In this document: positions 47,660-59,200 of the stretch, in pieces
Layout of the letters: each line of letters opens with the position of its first letter
Numbering within the stretch: the stretch's first letter is position 1
DNA from: Roseovarius amoyensis
GTDB lineage: Bacteria > Pseudomonadota > Alphaproteobacteria > Rhodobacterales > Rhodobacteraceae
Direction: 5' to 3'
DNA length: 64,000 bases
Assembly (NCBI RefSeq): GCF_003260265.1
Contig: NZ_QITQ01000005.1
Location: forward strand, 1 to 64,000
The notes under the pieces: model-generated
Database searches by the model: none
What the model saw: the letters and a program-made list of their open reading frames with translations, nothing else
What the model was told of the DNA's origin: nothing
Translations under genes and position numbers: made by a program

Positions 47660-50600
47660 GACGGCTGCCTTTCGCGACCGGCCCGCATCGCGCGGCGTTT
47701 CGACATCGTCGCGGCGCGCTCGTTTTCGTCCGTCTCGGGTGCGGGGGCGGGTGCGCCGCCGCCGCTGCCGTCGATGTGCCGGGCCAGGTCGCGCAGCACC
47801 GGAAAGCGAAAGATGTCGGTGATCGCCAGCGTCGGCAGGGCAAGGGCCTCTCGTATGCCGCGATGCGCCTGCACCGCCAGCAGCGAATGCCCACCGAGAT
47901 CAAAGAAGTTGTCCCCGGGCCCGATCTGGGACACGCCCAGGACCGAGGTCCAGATCGCGGCAATGCGGCGTTCGGTGTCCGAGGCATCGGCGGCGCTGAC
48001 CGGCTGCGCCGCCGCGCGGCGCGGCTTGCGCGCGGGTTCGGGCAGAGCGGCGCGGTCGATCTTCTTGTTGGGAGTCAGCGGCATGGCGTCGATCTGCATC
48101 AAGTCGGTCGGCACCATCGCCTCTGGCAGCGTCGCCCTGAGACGGGCGCGCAGCGCATTCTCGTCCACCGGCCGCGGGGCGGTGAAATAGCCCGCCAGCC
48201 GCAGGTCGCCGGTGCGCGTCTTGCGCGCCACCACCACCGCCTCGGTGGCGCTGGCGGCAGACCTCAGTGCGGCCTCGATGTCGCCCAGCTCGATCCGGTG
48301 ACCGCGGATCTTGACCTGGTGGTCGTTGCGGCCAAGGAACTCCAGCCCACCATCCGCCGTCCGGCGGGCGATGTCGCCGGTGCGGTACATGCGCGCCGTG
48401 CCGTCGCCGAACGGGTCAGGGACAAAGCGGTCCGCCGACAGATCGTCACGGCGCCAATAGCCGCGCGCCACGCCGTTACCGGCGATGCACAGCTCGCCCG
48501 GCACGCCAATGGGTGCCGGCGCGCCGGTTTCGTCCAGAACGTATAGGCGGGTGTTGGCGATGGGGCCGCCGATGGGCAGGATAGGGCCGGGATCGTTTGC
48601 GCGCACCTCGTGGCAGGCGGACCAGATGGTGGTTTCGGTCGGGCCGTACATGTTGAGGATACGCGCGCCGGTCGCACCGCGCAGCATGTCGGCCAGATCG
48701 GCGGGAAATGCTTCGCCCCCGATCAGCAACTGCCGCAGGCCGCGCAGGGCGGTGCGGGCCTCGTCGTTTTCGGTCAGGATACGCGCCATGCTGGGGGTGC
48801 ATTGCAGATGCGTCACCCCGTGGCGGATGATCTGCGCCGCGACGGAAAAATCGTCATCGGCCAGGCTGGCGGGCGCGTTGGCGGCGTCCATCACCTGTTT
48901 CAGGCGGGTGATTCCCTCCATCACCAGCGGCGGCTCGATGCCGTAATCGACCAGGCAGGCGATTTCGGTCACGCCGATCTGTTTGAGCTGCTCGGCCCGC
49001 GCGACGCCATCTTCGACGGTGCCGAAGAGGCCCGACTCCTCGAAATAGCGGTCAAAGGCAAATTCCAGGATCGCGTCGACCTCGCTCGCTTCGAGGGTGT
49101 CGAGATCCATCTCGAAGGGCGAATTCACCCCCTCGGGCCGCTTGAACGCGGGAAAGACCCAGGCGAACTGCTTGATCAGGCCGGCGGCGCTGGCCAGGTA
49201 GGATTTCATCGGCCCGTGCGCCACCTTGCGCGCGGTTTCGCGGTCCTCGGCGATGAAGCTGTGCAGCATCAGGGTGACTTTGAAATCGGCGGGGTCGTGG
49301 CCCGCCCCGCGCAACGCCGCGTGGTAGAGCTTGATCTTTTCCGCCACCTCGTCGATCGACTGGCCCAGCAGGTGGGTCAGCACATGCGCGCCGTGTTCGC
49401 CGGCCTCGCGCCAGGTGTCGGGGTTGCCGGCGATGGTGACCCAGCATTCCGGTGCCTCTGACACCGGGCGCGGCAGGGTCTTGACCGGGATCATCTTGCC
49501 GTCGCGGTCGGGGAATTCCACCGCTTCGCCCCGCCAAAGCCGGCGCAGCTTGTCCAGCGCGTCGAAGAGGGCACGCTTGTTGTCGGGCGGGCTGTTCTCG
49601 GGGCGCAGGACAAAGTCATGCGGGTGCCAGCCAGAGGCCATGCCAAGCCCCGCGCGCCCGTTCGTCAGGTTGTCGATCACCGCCCAATCCTCGGCTATGC
49701 GGGCGGGGTGGTGCAGGGGGGCGACGATGCTGCCCGCGCGCACACCGATGTTGCCGGTGACCGCCGCCACGGCAGCACCCGACACGGCCGGGTTGGGATA
49801 GGGGCCGCCAAAGGCGTGGAAATGCCGCTCGGGCGTCCAGATGGCGGCAAAGCCGTTGGCGTCGGCATAGCGCGCGGCGTCGAGCAGCAGTTCGTATTTC
49901 TGCCGCCCCGGCCCGTCATCGTTGCCCCAGAAATAGATCGAGAAATCCATCGGCCGCCCGCTGGCCGCGATCGGTGCGTTTGAGACGGCGGCGCGGGTTT
50001 CGTCGCCCGCGATCACCACCTTGAAGCCGCGCGCGAGGGTGTGGAACAGTTCCAGCACCGAGATGTCGAAGCCGATGCTTGTGACCGCCATCCACACCGC
50101 GCCCTCGGGCCGGTCGATATGCGCATCCATGCCGCAAAAGAAGTTGGCGACGTTGCGATGGGTGACCATCACGCCCTTGGGCTGGCCGGTCGAGCCGGAG
50201 GTGTAGATCAGATAGGCTAGGTCGTCCGGCCCGCTGCCGCCATCGACATCGCCTGCATCGGTGGTGGCGGTCTCTTCCATCCGGAGGATCTTGGCGCCGG
50301 TGTCGGGCAGCAGGTCGGCGGTTGCGCCATGCGCCAGCACCACCCGCGCGCCGCTGTCGCGCAGGACGTGTTCCAGCCGGCTGGCGGGGTGGTCGGGGTC
50401 GAGCGGCACATAGGCGCCGCCGGCCTTGAGGATTGCCAGCGCCCCGACAACCAGGTCGAGCGAGCGCCGCAGGCACAGCCCGACATGTACGTTGCGCCCC
50501 ACCCCGGCGGCCTGTAGGGCCTGCGCGGCGCGGTTGGCGCGGGCGTTCAGTTCCGCGTAGCTGAGGCTTTGACCCTCGAACACCAGCGCGGTGGCGTCGG

Positions 50601-52275
50601 GCGTGCGGGCGGTCTGAAGTTCGAACGCGCGGTGAATGGTCACGCTGGCATCGTAATCCGCGCCGCTGTCGTTCCAGTCATGGATCAGCCGGTCGCGTTC
50701 GCCCTGTGGCAGCGCGCGCAGATCGGCCATGCGCAGTGTCTCGGGCGGGGTGGCGGTGGCGCGCTCGATCATGGCGTCGAGGCGGGTCCGCAGCAGCGCG
50801 CGGGCATCGTCATCCAGGCGGGCGCGGTCGAATTTCAGCGTACAGGTGCCATCCTCGCCCAGGATGGCGGCAATGACGGCGCCGGCGGGGGGCTCTGCCC
50901 CCTCGGTGATCGCCACCTGCGGGGCGTGCAGCCCGGTCAGCGCCGGGTCGCGCAGCGGCAGGTCGGCGGAAAAACCGCCGTTATCTTTTGCCGCGCCGGT
51001 TTCGGCCGTCAGCGCATTGGCGGCGGCCTTTAGCGTGGTGTCGGCATCGGCGCTCAGCCCCAGCGGCACCCAGGGCGTGGCAATGGCGGGCTCGCGCGCG
51101 CAGGCGTCGGCCAATTCGGCGGGAACATAGGCGACATCACCGGCGTCCTGTCCCGCGCTCTGCAGTGCCCACGCGGCGAGGATCGCAACCGTCGCCTCAA
51201 GCCCCAGCCCAGCGGGTAGCGCCACGGTTTCGCCGGTCCAGTCAGGCGCGGCGTCGGTAGCGGTGGCCAGCGGCACCGTCACCGGCTGCGCCTTTTCAAG
51301 CCGCGCGCGCCAAAAGCCCTGGCGCCGGGCCAGCCGCTCGGCCACCTCTTGCGCCTCTGCCGCCTGCGCCGCGTCAAGCGTTGGCAGGGTGTCGTCGGTT
51401 TCCAGCCGGTCGTGCAGCGCGGTAGCCTGGCCCGTGGCATCGACAATCCGCGACAGGCGCAGCGTCCCGTCCGGCGTGGCCACGCGCAGGCTGTCGTCCG
51501 AAACCTCGGTCACTTCACCCGGCGCGGCCTCGCCTGCGACACCGTCAAGCTGTGCCTCGCGGACGAAAAATGTCTCGTTCCCCACCAGCAGTCGGGGCAG
51601 GCCCAGCGGGTTCCAGTAGCCGCCGAAATCGAGCGCGCGCACCATCTGCGCCAGCTCTGCCGCCGGGCGGGTAAAGTCGAGGTATCCTGCCCCGGCGGGC
51701 CGCTTGGTGCCCGCGAAATAGCGCCGCCCGATGTGTCCCTGTGGCCGGGGCGACAGGGCGTCGGTTTCGATCTGGCTCACCAGCGCGGCAAAGCTGTCGA
51801 GCGCGGCGGCGTAGCACTTGGAATTCAGCGAATGCGCGGTCTCGTCCCCGGCAATGGCCACCTCGCGCGTTGCCAGGATGTCGCCGGTGTCTATACCGGC
51901 CTCCATCATGTGCCAGGTGACGGCGTGGGTCTGCGCCCCTTCCAGCAGTGCCCAGACGGGGGTATTCAGCCCCGCCATGCCCGGCAGCGGCCCGTCGTGA
52001 AAGTTGATCGCGCCCCGCTTGGCCAGCGCCAGTATGTCGGTCGGAATGACCGTCAAGTTGGCGATGCTGAACAGCCAGTCGAACCCGTCCACCCCGTTCG
52101 TGTGCAGTGCCTCGGGCGTGTCATGCAGGGCAATACCGTGATCTGTGGCCCAGTCGCGCAGTTGCGGGTTTCGCGTGACCACGGCGCGAATTTCGTGGCC
52201 GCGCTCGGCCAGCAGGCCGCCGCAACCGGCAAGGAGGGAATCGTCGCCAACCAGTACACAGGAAAAACTCGTCAT
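47656..52275 (-). CDS. NRPS: formyltransferase - inactive C-like - adenylation with inserted LLM monooxygenase - carrier
   Basis: 1539 residues. Residues 1-280 are a formyltransferase with the catalytic Asn/His (AINFHDGPLPG, N91, H93) and Asp (AGIDTG, D129) and the Fmt-like C-terminal part. Residues 310-530 resemble the second half of a condensation domain but show no HHxxxDG. Adenylation starts at about 545: A3 YTSGSTGQPKG (691), A4 FDISVLELF. It is interrupted at about 775-1128 by a luciferase-like FMN monooxygenase (MDFSIYFWGNDDG, HHPARIAEDWAVIDNLTNGR, GLGMASGWHP). It resumes with A5 NMYGPTETTIW, A7 YRTGD, A8 and A10 NKKIDRAAL. The carrier Ser is S1464 (FFDLGGHSLLAV). Specificity residues read DILQLGMIWK, glycine-like. 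There is no thioesterase, so the chain should pass to the PKS. Confidence 0.92.
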   Translation of the reverse strand: MTSFSCVLVGDDSLLAGCGGLLAERGHEIRAVVTRNPQLRDWATDHGIALHDTPEALHTNGVDGFDWLFSIANLTVIPTDILALAKRGAINFHDGPLPGMAGLNTPVWALLEGAQTHAVTWHMMEAGIDTGDILATREVAIAGDETAHSLNSKCYAAALDSFAALVSQIETDALSPRPQGHIGRRYFAGTKRPAGAGYLDFTRPAAELAQMVRALDFGGYWNPLGLPRLLVGNETFFVREAQLDGVAGEAAPGEVTEVSDDSLRVATPDGTLRLSRIVDATGQATALHDRLETDDTLPTLDAAQAAEAQEVAERLARRQGFWRARLEKAQPVTVPLATATDAAPDWTGETVALPAGLGLEATVAILAAWALQSAGQDAGDVAYVPAELADACAREPAIATPWVPLGLSADADTTLKAAANALTAETGAAKDNGGFSADLPLRDPALTGLHAPQVAITEGAEPPAGAVIAAILGEDGTCTLKFDRARLDDDARALLRTRLDAMIERATATPPETLRMADLRALPQGERDRLIHDWNDSGADYDASVTIHRAFELQTARTPDATALVFEGQSLSYAELNARANRAAQALQAAGVGRNVHVGLCLRRSLDLVVGALAILKAGGAYVPLDPDHPASRLEHVLRDSGARVVLAHGATADLLPDTGAKILRMEETATTDAGDVDGGSGPDDLAYLIYTSGSTGQPKGVMVTHRNVANFFCGMDAHIDRPEGAVWMAVTSIGFDISVLELFHTLARGFKVVIAGDETRAAVSNAPIAASGRPMDFSIYFWGNDDGPGRQKYELLLDAARYADANGFAAIWTPERHFHAFGGPYPNPAVSGAAVAAVTGNIGVRAGSIVAPLHHPARIAEDWAVIDNLTNGRAGLGMASGWHPHDFVLRPENSPPDNKRALFDALDKLRRLWRGEAVEFPDRDGKMIPVKTLPRPVSEAPECWVTIAGNPDTWREAGEHGAHVLTHLLGQSIDEVAEKIKLYHAALRGAGHDPADFKVTLMLHSFIAEDRETARKVAHGPMKSYLASAAGLIKQFAWVFPAFKRPEGVNSPFEMDLDTLEASEVDAILEFAFDRYFEESGLFGTVEDGVARAEQLKQIGVTEIACLVDYGIEPPLVMEGITRLKQVMDAANAPASLADDDFSVAAQIIRHGVTHLQCTPSMARILTENDEARTALRGLRQLLIGGEAFPADLADMLRGATGARILNMYGPTETTIWSACHEVRANDPGPILPIGGPIANTRLYVLDETGAPAPIGVPGELCIAGNGVARGYWRRDDLSADRFVPDPFGDGTARMYRTGDIARRTADGGLEFLGRNDHQVKIRGHRIELGDIEAALRSAASATEAVVVARKTRTGDLRLAGYFTAPRPVDENALRARLRATLPEAMVPTDLMQIDAMPLTPNKKIDRAALPEPARKPRRAAAQPVSAADASDTERRIAAIWTSVLGVSQIGPGDNFFDLGGHSLLAVQAHRGIREALALPTLAITDIFRFPVLRDLARHIDGSGGGAPAPAPETDENERAATMSKRRAMRAGRERQPS

Positions 52276-52277
52276 TA

Positions 52278-53285
52278 CTAATCCTCCATCACGGGATCGG
52301 GGTTTGGGGGTGTGGCCGCGTGCGCCGCCGGCCGGGCGATGTTGCGGGCCGTGTGCACGATGAGGTCACGCAGGAAATGCGGCGGGTCGAGCAGCGGTTT
52401 GCCCGTCAGCACCACCCGCAGCCGCCACAGCGTGCCCCCGGCGGCGCGCGCCAGTGTGGCGAACAGGGCATAGGTGCGGCCGTGGTTCTTGGTGAAATAA
52501 TGCAGCCGCGAGTCGAACCAGTATCGCGGCGTGCGGGTCCAGCGTTTCATACCGGTCGAGGATGACCCCTCGTGCAGCACCAGGCTGTCCGTCACATACC
52601 AGGTTTGCCACCCGGCGCGGGCGGCGCGCAGGCAAAGGTCAGTCTCCTCGAAGTACAAAAAAAACGTCTCGTCGAAGAAGCCGATCTCATCAAGCATCCG
52701 CCGCCGCATCATGGCCGAGGCCCCGGCGACCCAGTCCACCGCGCAATTCTCGCGCGGCAGCGGCAGCGGGATGACGGCGTTTTTCAGTGCGCGGGTGATG
52801 ATGCCGGTACGCGCCGCGCCTTCCAGCTCGCCCGCGACGGTGGGAAAGCGGAATGCCGTATGGTGGGGCGTGCCATCGGTGCCGGTGATGGCGCTGCCCG
52901 CGATGCCGGCGCCGGGGTTGCTGCGCATGAAGGTCAGCAGGTTGCGGATCGCGCCGGGCTGGGGAAAGGCGTCGGAATTGAGCAGGTAATAGAAATCGGG
53001 CTGGCTGCCATCCGACAGCCCGGCACGCATGGCAAAGTTGTTGCCGGCGCCAAAGCCGCCGTTCCGGGCCGATTGCAGCAGCCGCACGCGCCCGTTCGCG
53101 CCCCAGCCATTGCGTTCGATCGCCGCCGACAGGACGGCGCAGGAATCGTCGCCAGAGGCGTTGTCGACGACGACGATCTCGCCGCTGACGCCGGCCATCT
53201 CGCGCACCGCCGCGTCGAGCGCCTTGAGCGTCAGCTCGGGCGTGCGGAAGTTCAGGATGATGGTCAGAACGGTGGGCTCGGTCAT
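52278..53285 (-). CDS. Glycosyltransferase family 2 between PKS and NRPS genes
   Basis: 335-residue GT-A enzyme of the rhamnosyltransferase (RfbN/WbbL) type: LTIILNFRTPELTLKALDAAV, VVDNASGDDSC, the metal motif region YLLNSDAFPQPGAI, and VAGASAMMRRRMLDEIGFFDETFFLYFEETDLCLRA, which is typical of this subgroup. The ATG at 53285 has GGAG upstream; a GTG three codons earlier would overlap the PKS stop. Only two bases separate its stop from the NRPS start. The position inside the operon suggests a sugar is joined to, or carries, the NRPS/PKS product. Confidence 0.88.
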   Translation of the reverse strand: MTEPTVLTIILNFRTPELTLKALDAAVREMAGVSGEIVVVDNASGDDSCAVLSAAIERNGWGANGRVRLLQSARNGGFGAGNNFAMRAGLSDGSQPDFYYLLNSDAFPQPGAIRNLLTFMRSNPGAGIAGSAITGTDGTPHHTAFRFPTVAGELEGAARTGIITRALKNAVIPLPLPRENCAVDWVAGASAMMRRRMLDEIGFFDETFFLYFEETDLCLRAARAGWQTWYVTDSLVLHEGSSSTGMKRWTRTPRYWFDSRLHYFTKNHGRTYALFATLARAAGGTLWRLRVVLTGKPLLDPPHFLRDLIVHTARNIARPAAHAATPPNPDPVMED

Positions 53286-53290
53286 ATAGT

Positions 53291-56200
53291 TCACTCCGCC
53301 GCGGCCAGGGGGGCCGTTCCAATGGTCGCCGGTGCGCCCGTTTCGGCCTCGTGGATGAGGCTGTCGATATGCTTGGCCAGCACGCTGACATTGGGCGTCA
53401 GCACCATGCTGTCATGGTCGCCCGGCACCTCGATCACCGTCAGCGCCGGTGCCCAGCGCCGCCAGCCGTTATCCTCGAACACGTACTCGCGCTCGGTACT
53501 GACCCAGTTGCCGCCCGATACCTTCCAATGCCGGTCGAGCGGCGGGCGGAACAGCGCCAGCGGGCCATCCCACGGGCGCAACTCGTACCGCGCCACCGCG
53601 CCGCGGAATGCCATCTCGATCCGGCGGTTGTTGAAGCCCCCGTCGTCATCCGTCTGTGTTTGCCCGGCGGCGCGCGCGCGCTTGGCCTTTTCCCAGGCCC
53701 AGCGGTTTCGCGCCCATTCCAACAGGTAACCCGGCCCGCCCCGGCGGATGTCGTGCAGCTTCATCAGCGCCTTGTCGACGGGTTTGAGCGCCGGGCGCAC
53801 CGGCAGGGGGGTATCCAGCATCACCAGCATCGCCACCTCGGCGCCCTGGGCGCGCAGCTGGTGGGCAATCTCATATGCGGTGATGCCGCCACCGGAGAAG
53901 CCGCCGACCAGGTAGGGCCCCTTCGGCTGGATCGTTCGCATTTCCTCTATATAGGCGGCGGCGGCCTCTTCGATGGTCTCGTGCGGGGCTTCGCTGCCGA
54001 TCAGGCCGCGCGCCTGCAGCCCGTACACCGGGCGGTCGCCCATCAACAGTGCCAGGTGGCGCAGGTTGAGCACGTTGCCGAACATCCCCGCGACGATGAA
54101 TAGCGGCGTGCGCCCCGCCTTGTCACCGCCGTTCAGCGCCACCGCATGGCGAAGGCCCTGTTCCGTGGCTTCCGGCTCGTCACCCCTGGCGGCTGTCGCA
54201 ATGCGGCCGCCGCGCGTGTCGATCAGTGCGGCCAGCGCGGCGATGGTCGGTGCCTCGACCAGCACCGAGATCGGCAGTTGCACACCCGTCTCGCGCTTGA
54301 CGGCGGCAAAGAGGCGCACCGCCAGCAGGGAATGCCCGCCCAGGTCGAAAAAGCTGTCGTGAATGCCGATCGGGTTGATGCCCAGCAGCCCTTCCCACAG
54401 TTTGGCGAGGCGGTTTTCCGTTTCGGTCTCGGGCGCGGCATAATCGGCGTCAAGCTGCGGCCGCTCGAAGGATTGCGACTGGCGCTCGGGTTCCCGCGTG
54501 TCGGCAAGGCGGATCAGGTCGCCCAGGGCCACCGGCGAGATGGCGATCTGTGCGTCGGTCCGTTCCAGCGCGCGGTTCAGCGCCTCGGCCCCCTCTTCGG
54601 GGCGGATGCCCAGCGCCAGCATGCGTTGCATCTGCCGGTCGGCCGCGCCGGGCGCACGCGTTGGCGCACCATCGGAAAAAATCACGTCATCGGCAGAGGT
54701 AATCGGCGCCGATTCCAGCGTGGCCGTACCTGCCAGCCGCTGCATCTGGAAATCCTCGATCTCGGCGATGATGGTGCCGTCGGGTGCGGCCAGCACCACG
54801 TCGAATGCTGCCACCCCGGCCCCGCCATCGGTCTCGGGGCGCAGGCTGACATGGCTGATGATTTCGGCCGGCATCACCTGCCAGACCCGGACACGGCCAT
54901 AGCCGACCGGCACCCACAGCCGGTCCGGCGTATACCCCTCGATCAGTTCCATCGCCCAGCCGGTGGCAAGGTCGAGCATGGCGGGGTGCAAGGTGAAACC
55001 GGCATCACGGTCGCCGCGCGCACTGTCGGGCAGCGCCAGCCGGGCCAGCCCTTCGGCCCGGCCGATCCGGGCCTCGCGCACCACCCGCCAGCGCGGGCCA
55101 AAGGCAAGATGCGCCTCTTGTGGCGAGGTAAAACCATTCGTATCCGTATGGATTGAAGGCGTGCCACAGTACCCGTCCAGCGCGGCGATGTCCAGCGGTG
55201 CGGGCGGCGCGCCAGCGGGCCGGGCCAGCCGGGCCTGCGCGTTCAGCACCAGCCCCTCGCGCCCCTCGACGCGGGCGGTGCCGCGGATTTCCAGCCGGGT
55301 CTGCCCGCCTTCGTCACGGCTGCGGATCTCGACCATGCGGGGCGTGTCGCCGGGCAGGTCGAGCGGGCGCAGAAAGACCATGTCGTCCAGTTCCACCGGC
55401 AGCGCGCCACCGGTGGCGAGATGCGATTGCAGCGCCAGTTCGACAAGGCCGGTGCCGGGCATGACGGCAAACCCGGCGGCGGTGCGGTGTTCATCGACGA
55501 CCCAATCCTTGCCGGGGTCGAGCGTCAGCCGCGCGCGGCGGGTGCCGTCGGCATCCTGTGCCACCGCGTCGATCAGCGGCGCTTCGGCGGGGGTCCAGTC
55601 GGGCGCGTCGCCGCCTGCCTGCTGCGCGGCCATGCGCGCGGCCATGCCGACCTCGGCCCAGACGCCCCAGTCGATGGCCAGAACCCGCGTTTCCCCACCG
55701 CTGCGTGCACGGGCGAACGCGTTGAGGTATTCGTTGGCGGCGACATAGTCGATCTGCCCCTCGGGCCGGGTGACGGTGCTGGTCGAGGAACACAGGATCA
55801 TCACGTCGAGCGCGCCATCGGGAAAGAGGGCATCAAGCACTCGCAGCCCATGCACCTTGGGGGCAAGCACGCGCTCGATATCCGCCACCTCCTTGCCCAG
55901 CAGGGGCGCATCGTCGATCACGCCGGCGGCATGGATTACCCCGTGGATCGCGCCGAATGCCGCGCGCGCCCTGTCGACCGCCTGGCGCATCTGTTCGATG
56001 TCGCAGATATCAGCCCGCTCCACGCGCGCCGTTCCGCCCAGCGCCTCGATTTCCTGCAGGGCGCGGATGCGGCGGGCGGTGGGATGGGTGTCGGCATGGG
56101 TGTCGAGCACGGATTGCCACTCTGCCCGTTCGGGCAGGGGGCTGCGCGAGACCAGCACGATGTTGGCCTTGTGACGGCGGGCGAGGTCGCGCGCGATGCT

Positions 56201-59200
56201 CAGCCCGATGCCGCCCAGTCCGCCGGTGATCAGGTAGGTGCCGCCGTCGCGCAGGACGGGCTTGTCGCCTGTCCCCACGGCAGGCAGCGGCGCGGGTTTC
56301 CATTCCTGTTCATAGCGCCGCCCATCGCGCCAAGCGGCGGTGGTGGTGGCGGGATCGGCCAGCAGATCCTCAAGCAGGGCGTCGATGGGCATGGTGCCGG
56401 GGGTGTCCGTCGCCGCCCCGCGCAGACGGGACAGCAGGCCGGGGCGAGGGGCGTTGGCCCGCTGCGGAATGTCCAGAGTTGCGACCGTCACCCCCGGCAA
56501 TTCGCGGGGAATTACCCCCGCCGGCCCGGCGATGGTGGCCTTTTCGGGATAGGGAAATGCCTCGTCCGTGACCCGCGCCGCGCCGGTGGTCAGCACGGTG
56601 ATGTGCACCTGTTCGGGGTGTTCAACCGCCTCAAGCGCCTGCGCCAGGTGGGTCAGGCTGAAAAGCCCGTGTTCCATGTTGCGGGTATAGAAATCGCTGC
56701 CGGGGCGGAACGTTTCATCCCCCGTGACCAGCCAGGCATGCAGAATGCGCCCGGGCAAGCGGCCATCACCCGCCAGCGCCTGCATCAGTTGCGCATATCC
56801 CTCGCCCCCCTGGTCGGGGGCCAGGCGATAGGCATCCGCCCCGACCCTGGCGAAACAGTCGCCGGGGCGCACGGTGGTGACGGTATGCCCGGCGGCGGTC
56901 AGCCGCTGCGCCGCCGCGTCGGTAATGCCGGTGTCGTCGGCAAAGACCAGCCATGTCTGCGGATCATCGCCGCCAGAGGCCGCCAGCGTCTGCGCGTCGC
57001 AAGCGGCGAAACGCGGCTGCCAGACCGGGCGATAGCCCCAGTCGGCAATGTCGTCGCTGCGGGCCAGGGCCGGTGTTCCGGCCCCTTGCTGTGCGGTGCC
57101 GGGTTCGATGAAATAGCGCGCGGTCTGAAAGGCGTAGGTCGGCAGGACGACGCGGTTGCGCCGCGCCTCGCCCCAGACCTGTTGCCAGTCGGCCTCGACC
57201 CCGGTGGCCCAGAACCGGCCGACCGTCGCCAGCAGGTACTTGTCGTCGGCGATGTTGTCGTCGGGGTGGCGCAGGGCGCTCAGCACCCGGTCGGGGCTGA
57301 CAGAGCCGTGCATCCGCGCCAGCGAGCTAAGCGCCCGTCCCGGCCCGACCTCAAAGAACACCCGATCAGGCCTCTCAGCCAGCGTTGCGATGCCGTCGGC
57401 GAAACGTACGCAGTGGCGCAACTGCCCGGCCCAATAGGCGGGGTCGGTGGCCTCCTCCGGGGTGATCCAGTCGCCGCTGCGGTTCGAGATGAACGGGATC
57501 TCGGGCGGCGACAGGTCAAGCCGGTCGAGAAAGGCACGGAACTCCGGCAGGATCGGGTCGAGCATGCGCGAATGCGCCGCGATGTCGATGTTGACGCGCT
57601 GGCATTCTATCTCGCGCGCGGCCAGCGTGGCCTGCAACCGTTCCAGCGCCTCGTTCGGGCCGGAAACGGCGCACAACCCGTCCGCGTTGACGCTGGCAAT
57701 GTCCAGGTCAGGGCCGATCAGGGCCTCCAGTTCGGCCTGCGGCAGCGGTACGCTCAGCATTCCCCCCGGCGGCACCCGGTCAAAGAGCCGCCCGCGCAGC
57801 AGCACCAGGTCGATGCAATCCTCGAACCGCATCACCCCGGCCAGCGCGGCGGCGGTGTTTTCGCCCATCGAATGCCCGATCAGCGCGGCGGGGCGCACGC
57901 CCCACGACATCCAGAGCTGCGCCAAGGCGTATTCCACGATCATGATCAGCGGCAGTTGCACGGAGGGCTGCAAGAGCGCGGCCTCGGCCGCCTCGCGCGC
58001 CTGCGGGTCCGGCAGCCAGAGTGCGCGGATGTCATGGTCGATCTGGCCTTGCAGATGCTTCAGCCCGCGATCCATCCATTCGGCAAAGGCCGGCTCGGTC
58101 TCGTAAAGGTCGCGCGCCATGCCGGCATATTGCGCCCCGCCACCGGGGAACATGAACACCACGTCCGGCGTGGAGCCGGCGGGCTTGTGCGTGAAGACCC
58201 GGCGCGGATCGCCGCTTTCCAGCAGGTTTGCGGCCTCTTCATGGGTTTCGGCCACCAGCACGCGGCGATGGGCAAATGCCGCGCGCCCAGTCTTGAGCGT
58301 ATAGGCGACATCGGCCAGCGGCTGGTCGGGGTTGGCGCGCAGATGCGCCGCCAGTGCCTGCGCATTGGCATCAAGCGCGGGTTTGTTCTGCCCCGAGAGG
58401 CACAGCACATGAAAAGGCCAGTCCGATTCCTCGGATGCGGCGCGCGCTGGTGCCTCTTCAAGGATGACATGGGCGTTGGTGCCCCCGACGCCCAGCGAAT
58501 TGACCCCGGCGCGGCGCGGCGCATCGCCTGCCGGCCATTCGGTCAGCCGGTCGCAGACGCGAAACGGGCTGGTGTCAAAGTCGATGGCGGGGTTGGACGC
58601 CTCGAAATTCAGGCTTGGCGGGATCGCCCCGTGATGCAGCGCCAAGCTGGCCTTGATCAGCCCGACGACACCGGCGGCGGTGTCGAGATGGCCGATATTG
58701 GTCTTGACCGACCCGATGCGGCAGAAACCTTTGCCCGTGGCGCTGCGGCGGAAGGCCTCTGTCAGGGCGGCCACCTCGATCGGGTCACCCAGGTAGGTGC
58801 CGGTGCCGTGGCATTCGACATAGCCGATGGTGTCGGCGGGGATACCGGCGTCCTCGATCGCGCGGGCGACGGCGGCGGCCTGCCCGTCGACGCTGGGCGC
58901 CAGGTAGCCGGCCTTGGCTGCGCCGTCATTGTTGACGGCGGACCCCCGGATGACCGCCCAGATCGGGTCGCCATCGGCCAGCGCATCCGACAGGCGGCGC
59001 AGTGCCACGACGCCCGCGCCGCTGCCGAAAACCGTGCCCTGCGCGCGGTGGTCGAAGGCGTGGCAATGCCCGTCGGGCGACAGGATTTCGTTTTCCTTGA
59101 AGACATAGCCGCGCCCCTGCGGCAGCTCGATGGTCGATCCGCCCGCCAGCGCCATGTCGCACTGGCCCGCGCGCAGCGCCTCGCAGGCGTAATGCACCGC

